Origin: Bacteroidales bacterium UBA5219
GTDB taxonomy: Bacteria > Bacteroidota > Bacteroidia > Bacteroidales > ML635J-15
Direction of reading: 5' to 3'
DNA: 31,626 nt
Assembly: GCA_002412425.1 (NCBI GenBank)
Contig: DHVB01000036.1
Coordinates: 31,260-62,885, forward strand
The position numbers were made by a program, and so were the translations under genes. Of this stretch, positions 1-8,710 are shown one piece after another. The notes under the pieces were generated by a model that was not told where the DNA came from, made no database searches, and saw only the letters and a list, made by a program, of their open reading frames with translations. The first letter of the stretch is position 1. Each line of letters begins with the position of its first letter.

Positions 1-1
1 A

Positions 2-181
2 CGCTGGGGCGGAGCAATTACAGCAGCAAAATTTTTAGAACATTTTACCGCTTATAATTGGGTGCATTTAGATATTGCAGGAACAGCTTTTACAGAAAAA
101 GACGATTCGTATCGAGGAAATGGCGGAACAGGCGTTGGCGTTAGATTGCTTTTTAATTACTTCTTAAAAATATTGAAATAA
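2..181 (+). CDS. Leucyl aminopeptidase (peptidase M17), C-terminal fragment
   Basis: Only the last 59 codons lie in the window; the gene begins upstream of base 1. The reading frame runs RWGGAITAAKFLEHF, then a WVHLDIAGTAF segment and a glycine-rich GNGGTGVGVRLL stretch, and ends with TAA. This is the conserved C-terminal part of the M17 catalytic domain. M17 enzymes are cytoplasmic two-metal aminopeptidases that release N-terminal residues, often Leu, from peptides. The metal-binding residues and the NTDAEGR motif would lie upstream and cannot be checked here. A 74-base gap with a promoter-like element separates it from pdxA, so the two are probably transcribed separately. The family call rests on this tail alone. 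Confidence 0.85.
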   Translation, partial: RWGGAITAAKFLEHFTAYNWVHLDIAGTAFTEKDDSYRGNGGTGVGVRLLFNYFLKILK

Positions 182-227
182 ACTGAAAGAAAATAAGATA
201 TTTTTAGTAAAAATAGTTTTAAAAAAT

Positions 228-235
228 TAACTTTG
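228..235 (+). promoter_or_regulatory. Candidate -7 promoter element of pdxA
   Basis: TAACTTTG matches the Bacteroidota -7 consensus TAnnTTTG exactly and lies 20 bases before the pdxA ATG. No clear TTG -33 element sits at the usual distance of about 20 bases upstream. An exact match in the 74-base gap before a gene is suggestive only. Confidence 0.45.
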
Positions 236-255
236 TAAGAATAAAAAAATAAAAG

Positions 256-1323
256 ATGAGCAGATTAAGAATAGGAATTACTCATGGCGATATAAACGGA
301 ATTAGCTATGAAGTGATTTTAAAAACATTGTCGGATTCAAGATTAATAAATAATATTACTCCAATAATTTATGGGTCGCCAAAAGTTTTGGCATATTATC
401 GAAAGGCATTTAATAACAACAGCCAAACGATGACAATCAACTATCCCGAAGAGGCAAGACCGAAAAATATTAACATAATCAACTGCAATAGCGAAGACGT
501 TAGAGTAGAAATGGGCTTGTCCACAGAAATGGCAGGTTTAGCAGCTTATCAGGCATTAGAAAAAGCAGTTCAAGATTTAAAAGATAATAAAATTGATTTG
601 ATTGTAACCGCTCCAATCAATAAAAAAAATATTCAAGCAGCTGGATTTAATTTCCTTGGGCATACAGAGTTTTTTGCTAAAGAATTTAATTCAAAAAATC
701 ATTTGATGATTTTAATGAATGATGTGATAAAAATAGGAGTAGTAACCGAACATATTCCTATAAGTCAGGTTCCTTCGACTTTAAGTAAAGAATTAATTTT
801 AGAAAAAATAAATACTTTAAACGAAAGTTTAAAAAGCGATTTTTTAATTAGAAAACCTCGAATAGCTGTGCTTAGCTTAAATCCTCATTGTGGCGATGAT
901 GGTTTGATTGGAGATGAAGAAAAAAATATTATAATCCCTGCAATAGAAGAAGCTAAAACACAAGATGTACTTGCGTTTGGACCTTATCCAGCCGATGGAT
1001 TTTTCGGAGCTGCATTATATAGAAATTTCGATGCAGTTTTAGCAATGTACCACGATCAAGGTTTAGCACCATTTAAAGTAATAGCTTTTGAAGACGGAGT
1101 TAATTATACAGCAGGTTTGCCAATAGTAAGAACTTCACCAGCACATGGCACGGCTTATGATATCACAGGTAAAAATATTGCTTCTGAACAATCTTTCAGA
1201 TCTGCATTATACACAGCAATAGATATTTATAACAATAGAAATTTTCAGCAAGAACTTGAAGAAGGAAAATTAAATGTTGATGAATTAGAAAATATTAAAG
1301 AATTAAAACAAAACGGAGAGTAA
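256..1323 (+). CDS. pdxA: 4-hydroxythreonine-4-phosphate dehydrogenase PdxA
   Basis: PdxA oxidises 4-phosphohydroxy-L-threonine in the DXP-dependent pathway to pyridoxal 5'-phosphate, in the cytoplasm as a metal-dependent dimer. The protein has 355 residues, slightly longer than the usual 330 or so. The three metal-ligand histidines are in place: His166 (VVTEHIPIS), His211 (LNPHCGDDG) and His266 (MYHDQGLAPFK). The substrate-binding LGHTEF motif is at 134-139. The N-terminus (ITHGDINGI) is typical and fixes the ATG at 256. The stop codon overlaps the malic enzyme start as TAATG, so the two genes are probably translationally coupled. No pdxJ is visible in the window. Confidence 0.96.
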   Translation: MSRLRIGITHGDINGISYEVILKTLSDSRLINNITPIIYGSPKVLAYYRKAFNNNSQTMTINYPEEARPKNINIINCNSEDVRVEMGLSTEMAGLAAYQALEKAVQDLKDNKIDLIVTAPINKKNIQAAGFNFLGHTEFFAKEFNSKNHLMILMNDVIKIGVVTEHIPISQVPSTLSKELILEKINTLNESLKSDFLIRKPRIAVLSLNPHCGDDGLIGDEEKNIIIPAIEEAKTQDVLAFGPYPADGFFGAALYRNFDAVLAMYHDQGLAPFKVIAFEDGVNYTAGLPIVRTSPAHGTAYDITGKNIASEQSFRSALYTAIDIYNNRNFQQELEEGKLNVDELENIKELKQNGE

Positions 1324-2627
1324 TGGCAATTTTTACAAAAAAAGAAGCCTTAGAATATCACAGCAATGGTAGAAAAGGAAAAGTAGAAGTAGTTCCTACA
1401 AAATCATTTCAAACACAAAAAGATTTATCTTTAGCATACTCACCAGGAGTTGCAGAACCTTGCTTGGAAATAGAAAAGGATAATAAAACTGCTTACGATT
1501 ATACTGCAAAAGGAAATCTTGTTGGTGTAATTTCAAACGGAACAGCAGTTTTAGGATTGGGCGATATTGGAGCTTCCGCATCAAAACCAGTAATGGAAGG
1601 GAAAGGGTTTTTGTTTAAAATTTTTGCCGATGTAGATGTTTTTGATATTGAAATTAGTGAGAAAAATCCAGAAAAACTTATAGAAATTGTCAAAACTTTA
1701 GAGCCTACTTTTGGAGGGATAAATTTAGAAGATATTAAAGCTCCAGAATGTTTTTTAATTGAAGAAAGATTAAAAGCAGAAATGAATATTCCAGTTTTTC
1801 ATGACGACCAACATGGAACAGCAATAATTGTAGGTGCAGGTTTATTAAACGCTTTAAAATTAGTAAATAAAAAAATTGAAGACGTTAAAGTTGTGTTTAA
1901 TGGTGCTGGAGCTGCGGGTATAGCTTGTGCTAGATTTCTTTTAAGTTTAGGCGTAAGAAAAGAAAATGTTGTGCTTTGCGATTTAAAAGGAGTTGTGAGA
2001 CACGACAATGTTGGAAATAATATTTATCAAAAAGAATTTGTAACAGATAGAAATATAAGTACTTTATCAGAAGCTATGGTCGGTGCAGACGTGTTTATAG
2101 GTGTTTCAGTAGCAAATGTTGTTAGTAAAGAAATGCTTAAACAAATGGCTGAAAATCCTATTGTGTTTGCTCTAGCAAATCCAAATCCTGAAATTTCTTA
2201 TAACGATGCAAAAGACGCAAGACCTGATGTGATTATGGCAACAGGAAGAAGCGATTATCCAAACCAAGTTAATAATGTTTTAGGATTTCCTTTTATTTTT
2301 AGAGGTGCTTTAGATGTACAAGCCACTTGCATAAACGAAGAAATGAAAATCGCAGCTGCTAAAGCTCTTGCCAAATTGGCTTTGTTGCCTGTCCCAGAAT
2401 ATGTTAGCAAAGCTTATGGACAAGAAAAAATAGAGTTTGGAAAAGAATATATTATCCCAAAACCATTAGACCTAAGAGTTATTGAATGTGTCGCAGTAGC
2501 AGTAGCAAAAGCAGCAATTGATACAAAAGTGGCAAATAAAACTATAGAAAATTGGGAAACTTATAAAGCAGAATTAAGAAAACGAGTAGAAAGAGTAAGA
2601 AAAAACTATTCTAGCTGTAATTTTTAG
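1323..2627 (+). CDS. NAD(P)-dependent malic enzyme (short form, no PTA domain)
   Basis: Malic enzyme decarboxylates L-malate oxidatively to pyruvate, giving NADH or NADPH. The 434-residue protein holds the catalytic domain with SLAYSPGVAEP (Tyr39), the Lys at about 94 (MEGKGFLFK), metal-ligand acids in NLEDIKAPECF (136-146) and VFHDDQHGTA (158-167), then the nucleotide-binding domain with NGAGAAGIA (193-201) and FALANPNPEI. It ends where many Bacteroidota MaeB proteins (about 750 residues) continue into a phosphotransacetylase-like domain. It therefore resembles the short bacterial enzymes of roughly 400 residues and need not be truncated. The ATG overlaps the pdxA stop by one base. Cofactor preference cannot be read from the sequence. 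Confidence 0.93.
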   Translation: MAIFTKKEALEYHSNGRKGKVEVVPTKSFQTQKDLSLAYSPGVAEPCLEIEKDNKTAYDYTAKGNLVGVISNGTAVLGLGDIGASASKPVMEGKGFLFKIFADVDVFDIEISEKNPEKLIEIVKTLEPTFGGINLEDIKAPECFLIEERLKAEMNIPVFHDDQHGTAIIVGAGLLNALKLVNKKIEDVKVVFNGAGAAGIACARFLLSLGVRKENVVLCDLKGVVRHDNVGNNIYQKEFVTDRNISTLSEAMVGADVFIGVSVANVVSKEMLKQMAENPIVFALANPNPEISYNDAKDARPDVIMATGRSDYPNQVNNVLGFPFIFRGALDVQATCINEEMKIAAAKALAKLALLPVPEYVSKAYGQEKIEFGKEYIIPKPLDLRVIECVAVAVAKAAIDTKVANKTIENWETYKAELRKRVERVRKNYSSCNF

Positions 2628-2658
2628 TGTTGACGAAAAAAATATAAAATATATTTTA

Positions 2659-2666
2659 TAAATTTG
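2659..2666 (+). promoter_or_regulatory. Candidate -7 promoter element of the TPR gene / pgi
   Basis: TAAATTTG fits TAnnTTTG exactly and lies 65 bases before the ATG at 2732. A TTG at 2630-2632 is present, but the 26-base spacer is longer than the usual 19-21. Confidence 0.4.
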
Positions 2667-2731
2667 TAGTATTAAAACTTTATAACTTAAATTAGTAGCA
2701 ATTAATAGAAGTTATTTAAAAAATTATAGCT

Positions 2732-4516
2732 ATGAAAAAATATGTGATAATTTTAAGTGTACTAAGTTTCACAATCACTAATTGTGTATTTGCACAAACT
2801 GCAACTCAGAAATTTGAAACTGCGAAGGAACTTAACGACAAACAAAATTTTGCAGAAGCAATAATAATTTTAGAAGATTTGCTTGCTAATGAACTCAAAA
2901 ATGATGAGTATTTTCAAGAATTGGCTTATACTTATTTTAATTTATTGGATTTTGATAAAGCTAGTGAATATTATAAAAAAGTAATAGAACTTAATAAAAG
3001 TTGTGCAATTTGTTATGCAAATTATTCGCGTGCAGAATTTGAAAAAGGAAATTTTGAGAAGGCTGAATCTATTGCTAATGAGGGCTTGGAGCTTGATGCT
3101 AACTATTCGCTACTCTATATGACACGAGGTTTGATTTATTTAGCAACTAACAGAAAAGAACTTGCTTTATCAGATTTTAATAAATCTATCGAATTAGATC
3201 CAAACGAAGATGATTATTATATTACTAGAACAAATTATTACATTCAGATTAATGAATTATATAATGCTTATAGTGATGTAACTAAGGCAATAAAACTAAA
3301 ACCGCAAAACCCACAATATTATTATTATAGAGCATTCATACTTACAAATTTAAAAGTTCATGACGAAGCACTTATTGATATTGATAAAGCTATAGAACTA
3401 AATAACAACAATGTGAATTATTACAATCTTAAGAGTACTATTCTTATGAATTGGGGGAAATATGAAGAAGCAGAAATAGTAATTTACAAATCTTTAGAAT
3501 TAGTGCCAGATGATTATAATGCATATTTGGCTTTGTCAGAAGTTTATCTAGCATTAAGTAGTTTAGAACGTTATTGTGAAGTTGTCGATAATGCAATTGA
3601 TTTATGCCCAACTTCAGAACTTCAAAAGGTAGAAGAATTAAAAATGTGGAAAAATATGTATTGCTTTGATGATAAACTTTCTTATTATACATCACGTGCT
3701 TTTGCATATCATTTAAAAAGTGATTATGGAAATGCTATCAACATATCAAAACAAGGTGTTCAAAAACTTGGTGCTTCATCACTTTTGTACGATGTTATGG
3801 GCTCATCTTATTTAGCTCGTAAAGAATATGATCTTGCTAAAAACTGTTTTGACTCTTGTATGAATATTAACGAACTTACAGTAAAAGAAATATCAGAATG
3901 TTACGGCTTAAACATATCTCCTCAAAATGCAGAAATTATAGCACAGACTTATCATATTAGAGCAGAGTTTGGATTGGCAATAATATTTTTAACTAAAAAC
4001 GATTATAAATCGGCTTTTTTACATATTATGAACGTAATTAATAAAGCCGAAAAGTTAGAAAATTTTGCTAATCTAGAGTTGCTATATATTACAAAAGGGT
4101 TAATTTATTTAGGACAAAAAGATATAGCTAATGCTGAAGCTGCTTTTAAAATAGCAAGAGAGAAAAATCTTTACAACCCAATATCTAGAGTAAATTTAGC
4201 TATGTTAGATGTGTTAAAAATAACAAATTCTAAATTAAAAAAATTAAAATTTGAATATGAGGGAGTAATATCTTGTTCAAGATTAATTGTACCTGATGTA
4301 AAATTACCCAAAAATTTTGATTTAGAATTATTAGACCCGGCTTTAGAAATGTGCACATTTGCTACAGAAATGAGTCCGAAAAATCCCGTTCCTTGGTTGT
4401 ATTTAGCAAAAATACTTCAACTAAAAGGAGACCCAGATTATTGTAAAGCTGCACAAAATGCTAGAGATTACGGTTTGTATGATTCGTTTACGGAAATAAA
4501 AGCTGATTGCAAATAA
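2732..4516 (+). CDS. Exported tetratricopeptide-repeat protein
   Basis: This 594-residue protein starts with a signal peptide (hydrophobic IILSVLSFTI, probable cleavage near CVFAQ, residues 18-22), so it should be periplasmic. The rest is largely TPR helical pairs: recurrent A-x-x-x-Y/F-x-K-A-I-E-L-(D/N)-P/N units are easy to see from about residue 25 to 270, for example YYKKVIELNKSCAICYANY and DFNKSIELDPNEDDYYITR. A second, less regular set runs from about 330 to 480. TPRs form protein-binding scaffolds and no catalytic domain is visible. The pgi ATG follows 14 bases after its stop, so the two may be co-transcribed, although no functional link with glycolysis is evident. Partner and role are unknown. 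Confidence 0.85.
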   Translation: MKKYVIILSVLSFTITNCVFAQTATQKFETAKELNDKQNFAEAIIILEDLLANELKNDEYFQELAYTYFNLLDFDKASEYYKKVIELNKSCAICYANYSRAEFEKGNFEKAESIANEGLELDANYSLLYMTRGLIYLATNRKELALSDFNKSIELDPNEDDYYITRTNYYIQINELYNAYSDVTKAIKLKPQNPQYYYYRAFILTNLKVHDEALIDIDKAIELNNNNVNYYNLKSTILMNWGKYEEAEIVIYKSLELVPDDYNAYLALSEVYLALSSLERYCEVVDNAIDLCPTSELQKVEELKMWKNMYCFDDKLSYYTSRAFAYHLKSDYGNAINISKQGVQKLGASSLLYDVMGSSYLARKEYDLAKNCFDSCMNINELTVKEISECYGLNISPQNAEIIAQTYHIRAEFGLAIIFLTKNDYKSAFLHIMNVINKAEKLENFANLELLYITKGLIYLGQKDIANAEAAFKIAREKNLYNPISRVNLAMLDVLKITNSKLKKLKFEYEGVISCSRLIVPDVKLPKNFDLELLDPALEMCTFATEMSPKNPVPWLYLAKILQLKGDPDYCKAAQNARDYGLYDSFTEIKADCK

Positions 4517-4530
4517 TAAAACTAAAATAT

Positions 4531-5802
4531 ATGAAATTAGATGTATCAAATTCAATAAAATTCTTTGGAGAAAATGCTTTTCTACGCTCAAAAGAATATG
4601 CTCTTAAACAATTAGAAGTATTAAAAACAGGGGAGGGTAAAGGCTCCGAATTTTTAGGTTGGGTAAATTTACCGCAATCTATTAATAAAACAGAATTAAA
4701 TGATATTGTTGAACAGGCAAAAAGTCTTCAAAATTTAGAAAGTGTTGTGATTGTTGGTATTGGTGGTTCATATCTAGGAGCAAAAGCAGTAATTGAAGCT
4801 CTAAAACCTCATTTTGAACAAACAAAACCAGAAATTTTATTTGCCGGGCATACTTTAAATGGTAATTATCATAAAGAATTGTTAGAATATTTGCAAAACA
4901 AAGAATATGGAGTTATTGTAATATCAAAATCAGGAACTACAACAGAACCAGCAATTGCTTTCAGACTTTTGTATAGCGATATGAAAAAACGCTGGGACAA
5001 AAAAACAATTAGGGAGCGTCTTGTTGTAATTACAGATGCAAAAAAAGGAGCTTTACGCCAACTTGCAGATAAAGAGAAGATTAAAAGTTATATTATAGCT
5101 GATGATATTGGAGGTAGATTTTCTGTTTTGTCAGCAGTTGGACTTTTACCTATTGCAGTAGCAGGATTTGATATCAATGAGTTTTTAAAAGGAGCTTCTG
5201 ATGCCCAAAATATTTGCTTAGAGCCAAGTTTGGAAAACCCAGCTATAAAATATGCTGCTATTAGAAATTTACTTTATGCAATGGGACATAAAATCGAAAT
5301 TTTTGTAAATTATAATCATAAATTAATGTATTTAGCAGAATGGTGGAAGCAACTTTTTGGAGAAAGTGAAGGAAAAGAAAATAAAGGTATTTTTCCAGCA
5401 TCTGTGTCTTTTACAACCGATTTACACTCACTTGGACAATATATTCAACAAGGAGAAAGGCATCTATTTGAAACTACAATTTTTATTGAAGAAGACTCTG
5501 ACTTTCCTGCAATTCCAAAAGATGATGAAAATCTTGATAAATTAAATTATTTGGCAGGGAAAAATATGGAATACGTAAATCAAAAAGCTACTCAAGCAAC
5601 TATTATGGCTCATGTTGAGGGAAAAGTTCCAAATATGATTATTGCTATTAATAAATTAGATGAATATAATCTTGGCTTTTTAATTTACTTCTTCGAAGTT
5701 GCTTGTGGAATTAGCGCGTATATGCTTGGAGTAAATCCATTCGACCAACCAGGAGTTGAAGATTATAAAAAGAATATGTTTAAATTGCTTGGGAAAGAGT
5801 AG
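4531..5802 (+). CDS. pgi: Glucose-6-phosphate isomerase
   Basis: Pgi interconverts glucose 6-phosphate and fructose 6-phosphate in the cytoplasm. Visible motifs are the phosphate-binding SKSGTTTEPAIAF, the IGGSYLGAKA loop, GGRFSVLSAVGLLP, a GESEGKENKGIFP segment with a catalytic-type Glu, and the C-terminal signature GVNPFDQPGVEDYKKNM with the active-site Lys. At 423 residues it belongs to the shorter bacterial class (about 420-450) rather than the 550-residue E. coli type. The frame is open upstream to a TTG at 4507 inside the previous gene. I chose the ATG at 4531 because MKLDVSNSIKFF is a sensible N-terminus and lies after the preceding stop. A bidirectional terminator follows. Confidence 0.96.
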   Translation: MKLDVSNSIKFFGENAFLRSKEYALKQLEVLKTGEGKGSEFLGWVNLPQSINKTELNDIVEQAKSLQNLESVVIVGIGGSYLGAKAVIEALKPHFEQTKPEILFAGHTLNGNYHKELLEYLQNKEYGVIVISKSGTTTEPAIAFRLLYSDMKKRWDKKTIRERLVVITDAKKGALRQLADKEKIKSYIIADDIGGRFSVLSAVGLLPIAVAGFDINEFLKGASDAQNICLEPSLENPAIKYAAIRNLLYAMGHKIEIFVNYNHKLMYLAEWWKQLFGESEGKENKGIFPASVSFTTDLHSLGQYIQQGERHLFETTIFIEEDSDFPAIPKDDENLDKLNYLAGKNMEYVNQKATQATIMAHVEGKVPNMIIAINKLDEYNLGFLIYFFEVACGISAYMLGVNPFDQPGVEDYKKNMFKLLGKE

Positions 5803-5834
5803 GAATTTAAAAACTTTATTTGAAGCATATATAT

Positions 5835-5879
5835 AAAAAAGGCTGTCTTAAAAATTTATTTTTTGGCAGCCTCTTTTTA
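5835..5879. terminator. Bidirectional intrinsic terminator between pgi and the small lipoprotein
   Basis: AAAAAAGGCTGTC and GGCAGCCTCTTTTT form a GC-rich stem (one G-U pair) flanked by A-run and T-run, with an AT-rich loop of about 16 bases. It lies between convergent genes and can serve both strands. Confidence 0.85.
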
Positions 5880-5899
5880 TAACTTATAAATTAATTTTT

Positions 5900-6262
5900 T
5901 TACATAAGACCTTCTAAATCAATTTTATCAGCACCTTCGCACATAATTAGACCTACAATTGCTCCAGCAAATTTTTCAACTTCTGCTTCAAATCCTTCTT
6001 TTTCAAGATATTCATTGACTTCTTTATCGTTTTCGTATTTTTCTAATTTACTCATAAGATTTTGAAAATCTTTCAATGAATCATTGATTTTTTTTGCTTC
6101 GTCATCACTAATTACTCCGTCTTCAGTTGCTTTAGTCATGTCTGCATTAAGTTCTTTAGTTAGTTTTACCAATTTTTCAGCCTCTCCAACAGGACTACTA
6201 CCACAAGATACTAAACATAGAGCAAATGCAACAATTGCTACTAATAATCCAATTTTTCTCAT
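5900..6262 (-). CDS. Small lipoprotein, paralogue of the neighbouring gene
   Basis: From the ATG at 6262 the product has 120 residues: a lipoprotein signal with lipobox LVSC (Cys20), a short linker, then a helical, charged domain (EAEKLVKLTKELNADMTKA and onward) ending CEGADKIDLEGLM. The frame is open further upstream to 6331, but the added residues carry no signal and would bury the lipobox, so the inner ATG is preferred. It should be anchored in the inner or outer membrane facing the periplasm. It shares the spacing of its helices, an E-D-x-x-I acidic turn and the C-terminal CEG-x-(D/E)-K motif with the next gene upstream (6376-6750), which marks them as tandem duplicates. Function is not recognisable. 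Confidence 0.8.
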   Translation of the reverse strand: MRKIGLLVAIVAFALCLVSCGSSPVGEAEKLVKLTKELNADMTKATEDGVISDDEAKKINDSLKDFQNLMSKLEKYENDKEVNEYLEKEGFEAEVEKFAGAIVGLIMCEGADKIDLEGLM

Positions 6263-6375
6263 AATTTTTAATTTAATTTTGTTAATACTAATTTTATCTG
6301 TAAAGGAACTACAATTATTTGTAAAAAGCAAATTTTTTTAAAATATTTTATTTTTTATGAAATAATTTAAAATTC

Positions 6376-6750
6376 TTAAAAAATTACTTTTTCACTTCCT
6401 TCACAATTATACACTTCCATTAATGTTGTAAAGTAATTTTCATATATTTTTTCTAATTCAGCTTCTTTATCTTTGAAGTAAATTTGAATTATTTCTTGAG
6501 CATCTGGATCATTTTTGTATTTTTTATCAAACTGTATGAAAGCTTTTTGTAAATCAATAATAGCTGTTTTTATTTCTACAGCTTCTTGTTCTGTTATTTT
6601 TTTATCTTCAATAGCTTTGTTTAAGATTTTTGTATGTTCAACTATTTTTTTTGAGAGTCTCTCAACTTCTTGTCTAGGTCCAGTTGGTTTGCACGAATAT
6701 ATTGTAAGTGAAAAACTAATAATAAAAATAAAAAATAAATTAGACTTCAT
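6376..6750 (-). CDS. Small lipoprotein, paralogue of the neighbouring gene
   Basis: The 124-residue product has a signal peptide with lipobox IYSC (Cys20). A helical domain follows with EVERLSKKIVEHTKILNKA, then AIEDKKITEQEA, and the C-terminus has NCEGSEKVIF. These segments line up with the downstream lipoprotein (5900-6262): EAEKLVKL, TEDGVISDDEA and MCEGADKI. The conserved Cys about eight residues from the end of each is notable, because after export it could form a disulfide or bind a ligand. The two genes are separated by 113 AT-rich bases without an obvious terminator, so they may share a transcript. No known domain is recognised. Confidence 0.8.
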   Translation of the reverse strand: MKSNLFFIFIISFSLTIYSCKPTGPRQEVERLSKKIVEHTKILNKAIEDKKITEQEAVEIKTAIIDLQKAFIQFDKKYKNDPDAQEIIQIYFKDKEAELEKIYENYFTTLMEVYNCEGSEKVIF

Positions 6751-6841
6751 AAAGTTTAATTTGTGTTAAAAAATTTAAAAGTAAAGATATAAAATATTTT
6801 TGTTTTGTGAATAAACTGCAATGGTTTAAACAGTGGTAAAT

Positions 6842-6873
6842 AAAAAAAGCTGTCTTATTAGGACAGCTTTTTT
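6842..6873. terminator. Bidirectional intrinsic terminator downstream of the OmpA/TPR lipoprotein
   Basis: AAAAAAAGCTGTC, the loop TTATTA and GGACAGCTTTTTT form a near-perfect hairpin with flanking A and T runs. It sits just after the stop of the minus-strand gene ending at 6894 and shares the GCTGTCTTA core with the terminator at 5835. Confidence 0.9.
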
Positions 6874-6893
6874 CGAGTTTTATGAAAACAAAT

Positions 6894-8603
6894 TTATTTT
6901 ACTATTGATTTGAAAGTATCGTTTTCAAAATATTTAATAAATTCAACGTCTTTGCTTGCAAAATCTTTTAGTTTAGAATCTTTAGTACAAGCTGTTCTTA
7001 AGTTGTTGAATAAAACTTCAGTGTCACCTTTGCGTGCGCCAGCGATAGCTTTTAAGTAATAGTTTAAAGCATCTTCTTTATCTTTACCATTACTTGCTGC
7101 TTCAATAGCACCGTTTGAATCACCGTTAAGAAGTCTTGCTAAACCAGCGTTAAAGCAATTCATGTTTGCATAAAAATCAACAGCATTTTTGTATTGAGCA
7201 TTTTTAATTGCTAATACACCTTGTCCTGCACTTGCTTCTGGAACACCTGTAGCTGATTGATAATTTTTTTCTGCTTCACTAGTATTACCTTCTGCTAGAT
7301 AAACGTTTCCTAAGTTGTTGAATACAGTTGCGTTAGCATCTAAAGCTTTAGCTTTTTCTATACTGATTTTTGCTGCAGCGTAATCTTTCATTCTGTATTG
7401 AACAGCAGCTAAGTTATTAAAACATCTCCATTCTTTATTGTAAACTTCGCTAGCTTTTGTATAAACAGCTAATTTGTCTTCATCATTGTCGTATATGTTA
7501 CCTAAGTATAAGAATTCTTCAACAGTAAGTTCTTCTGGAGAATTTTTGAATACGTCTTTAATTTCGTCATCAGTATGACCGATAAGCATGATGTTAACTT
7601 TAATTTCAGAACGACGTAATAGAGGGTGAACAAGTTTTTCAAGTTCTTCGAAAGTAGCTGTCATTTTACGAATTTCTTCTTCGCGTTTGTCTGGGTCAGA
7701 GTTCATGTTTACAACACGTAAAATCATGTCTTTGTCAGCTAAATTAGATTCTTGAACTACTGTTTTAAAGCCTTCCCAGTCTTCTTCTGTAACTAAATGT
7801 TCAAAGAAATCATTGTTTTTAAATTCATCAATTTTTTCGAACTCATTTTTAACATATTTGTCAACAGTTTTAGATCTGTCATTAGAAACTTTTGTATTAA
7901 TTTCTAATGTTCCTTCAGGTGAAGCATAAGATAAAAGCTCAACGTTTACAAATTCTTTGCGATCGTCATTTGCAACATTGTTTACAAAATCTTTTAATTC
8001 TACAATTTCATCTTTTTTTGTTTCTGCATTTTTCAATTCTGCTCTATTTTTATCATAGTTGATAGCAGCAACTTTCACATCAGGATTGTCTTTTATAAAT
8101 TTATCTTTAGCAACTGAACTAGCACCTTGCATTTTTACAAGATCTGGAGTTGCAACAATACCGTCTGCTATAAATTCAGGATCAAATTCAGCAGTTTTTT
8201 TACCTTGACTACCTACAATGCGAAGTTCTAAGTGTGATCTTCTCATAGCAGGTTCATAATCAAAACTATCATTGTAAGAAAAACTTCCACCAGCTTTATA
8301 TTGAATTACTTTAGCATTTCCTTGGATTTTTTCACCTTGCACATAAACTGGAGTTAAAGCTTTTTCGCCACCTTCCCAAACTAAAGTTGGTGTAATAGTC
8401 GCAGTTACTTTTTTTGCGAAATATTTTTCAGGGAAATTGCCTGTAATATTAACAGCAACTTTGCCTCCGTGCATTTCTAAAATTTCTGGATTTACTGAGT
8501 AATTAATATCATCAGCATTTTGAATCATTTTTTTCAAACCATTACAGCTACTAAGTGAAAAAATAGTAACTGTGGCTAAAATAAAGAATAAGGTCTTTTT
8601 CAT
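6894..8603 (-). CDS. Lipoprotein with OmpA-like segment and TPRs
   Basis: This 569-residue protein has a lipoprotein signal (lipobox LSSC, Cys20). Residues 35-150 look beta-rich (KVAVNITGNFPEKYF and onward). Residues about 185-345 resemble an OmpA-type peptidoglycan-associated domain: AAINYDKNRAEL, VELLSYASPEG, then a conserved-looking N-x-x-x-S-x-x-R-S run, with IMLIGHTDDEI near 340. TPR-like repeats follow from about 375 to 500 (CFNNLAAVQYRMKDYAAAK, VFNNLGNVYLAEGNTSEAE). Such a protein is expected at the outer membrane contacting the cell wall, with TPRs as a docking surface. Frequent CGT and GCT codons suggest good expression; this is an impression, not a calculation. It is transcribed alone, bounded by a promoter-like motif and a terminator. 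Confidence 0.78.
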   Translation of the reverse strand: MKKTLFFILATVTIFSLSSCNGLKKMIQNADDINYSVNPEILEMHGGKVAVNITGNFPEKYFAKKVTATITPTLVWEGGEKALTPVYVQGEKIQGNAKVIQYKAGGSFSYNDSFDYEPAMRRSHLELRIVGSQGKKTAEFDPEFIADGIVATPDLVKMQGASSVAKDKFIKDNPDVKVAAINYDKNRAELKNAETKKDEIVELKDFVNNVANDDRKEFVNVELLSYASPEGTLEINTKVSNDRSKTVDKYVKNEFEKIDEFKNNDFFEHLVTEEDWEGFKTVVQESNLADKDMILRVVNMNSDPDKREEEIRKMTATFEELEKLVHPLLRRSEIKVNIMLIGHTDDEIKDVFKNSPEELTVEEFLYLGNIYDNDEDKLAVYTKASEVYNKEWRCFNNLAAVQYRMKDYAAAKISIEKAKALDANATVFNNLGNVYLAEGNTSEAEKNYQSATGVPEASAGQGVLAIKNAQYKNAVDFYANMNCFNAGLARLLNGDSNGAIEAASNGKDKEDALNYYLKAIAGARKGDTEVLFNNLRTACTKDSKLKDFASKDVEFIKYFENDTFKSIVK

Positions 8604-8656
8604 AATTTAAACTCTTTTATTTATTTAACAATTAAATTTTTTAAACATTATTTATG

Positions 8657-8664
8657 CAAAAATA
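8657..8664 (-). promoter_or_regulatory. Candidate -7 element of the OmpA/TPR lipoprotein gene
   Basis: On the minus strand the bases read TATTTTTG, an exact TAnnTTTG match, 53 bases before the ATG at 8603. No TTG lies at the ideal -33 distance. Confidence 0.4.
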
Positions 8665-8710
8665 ATAAGTTTTTCACAAAAAATCGCATAAAATTCGTTT
8701 TTTTTTCATT

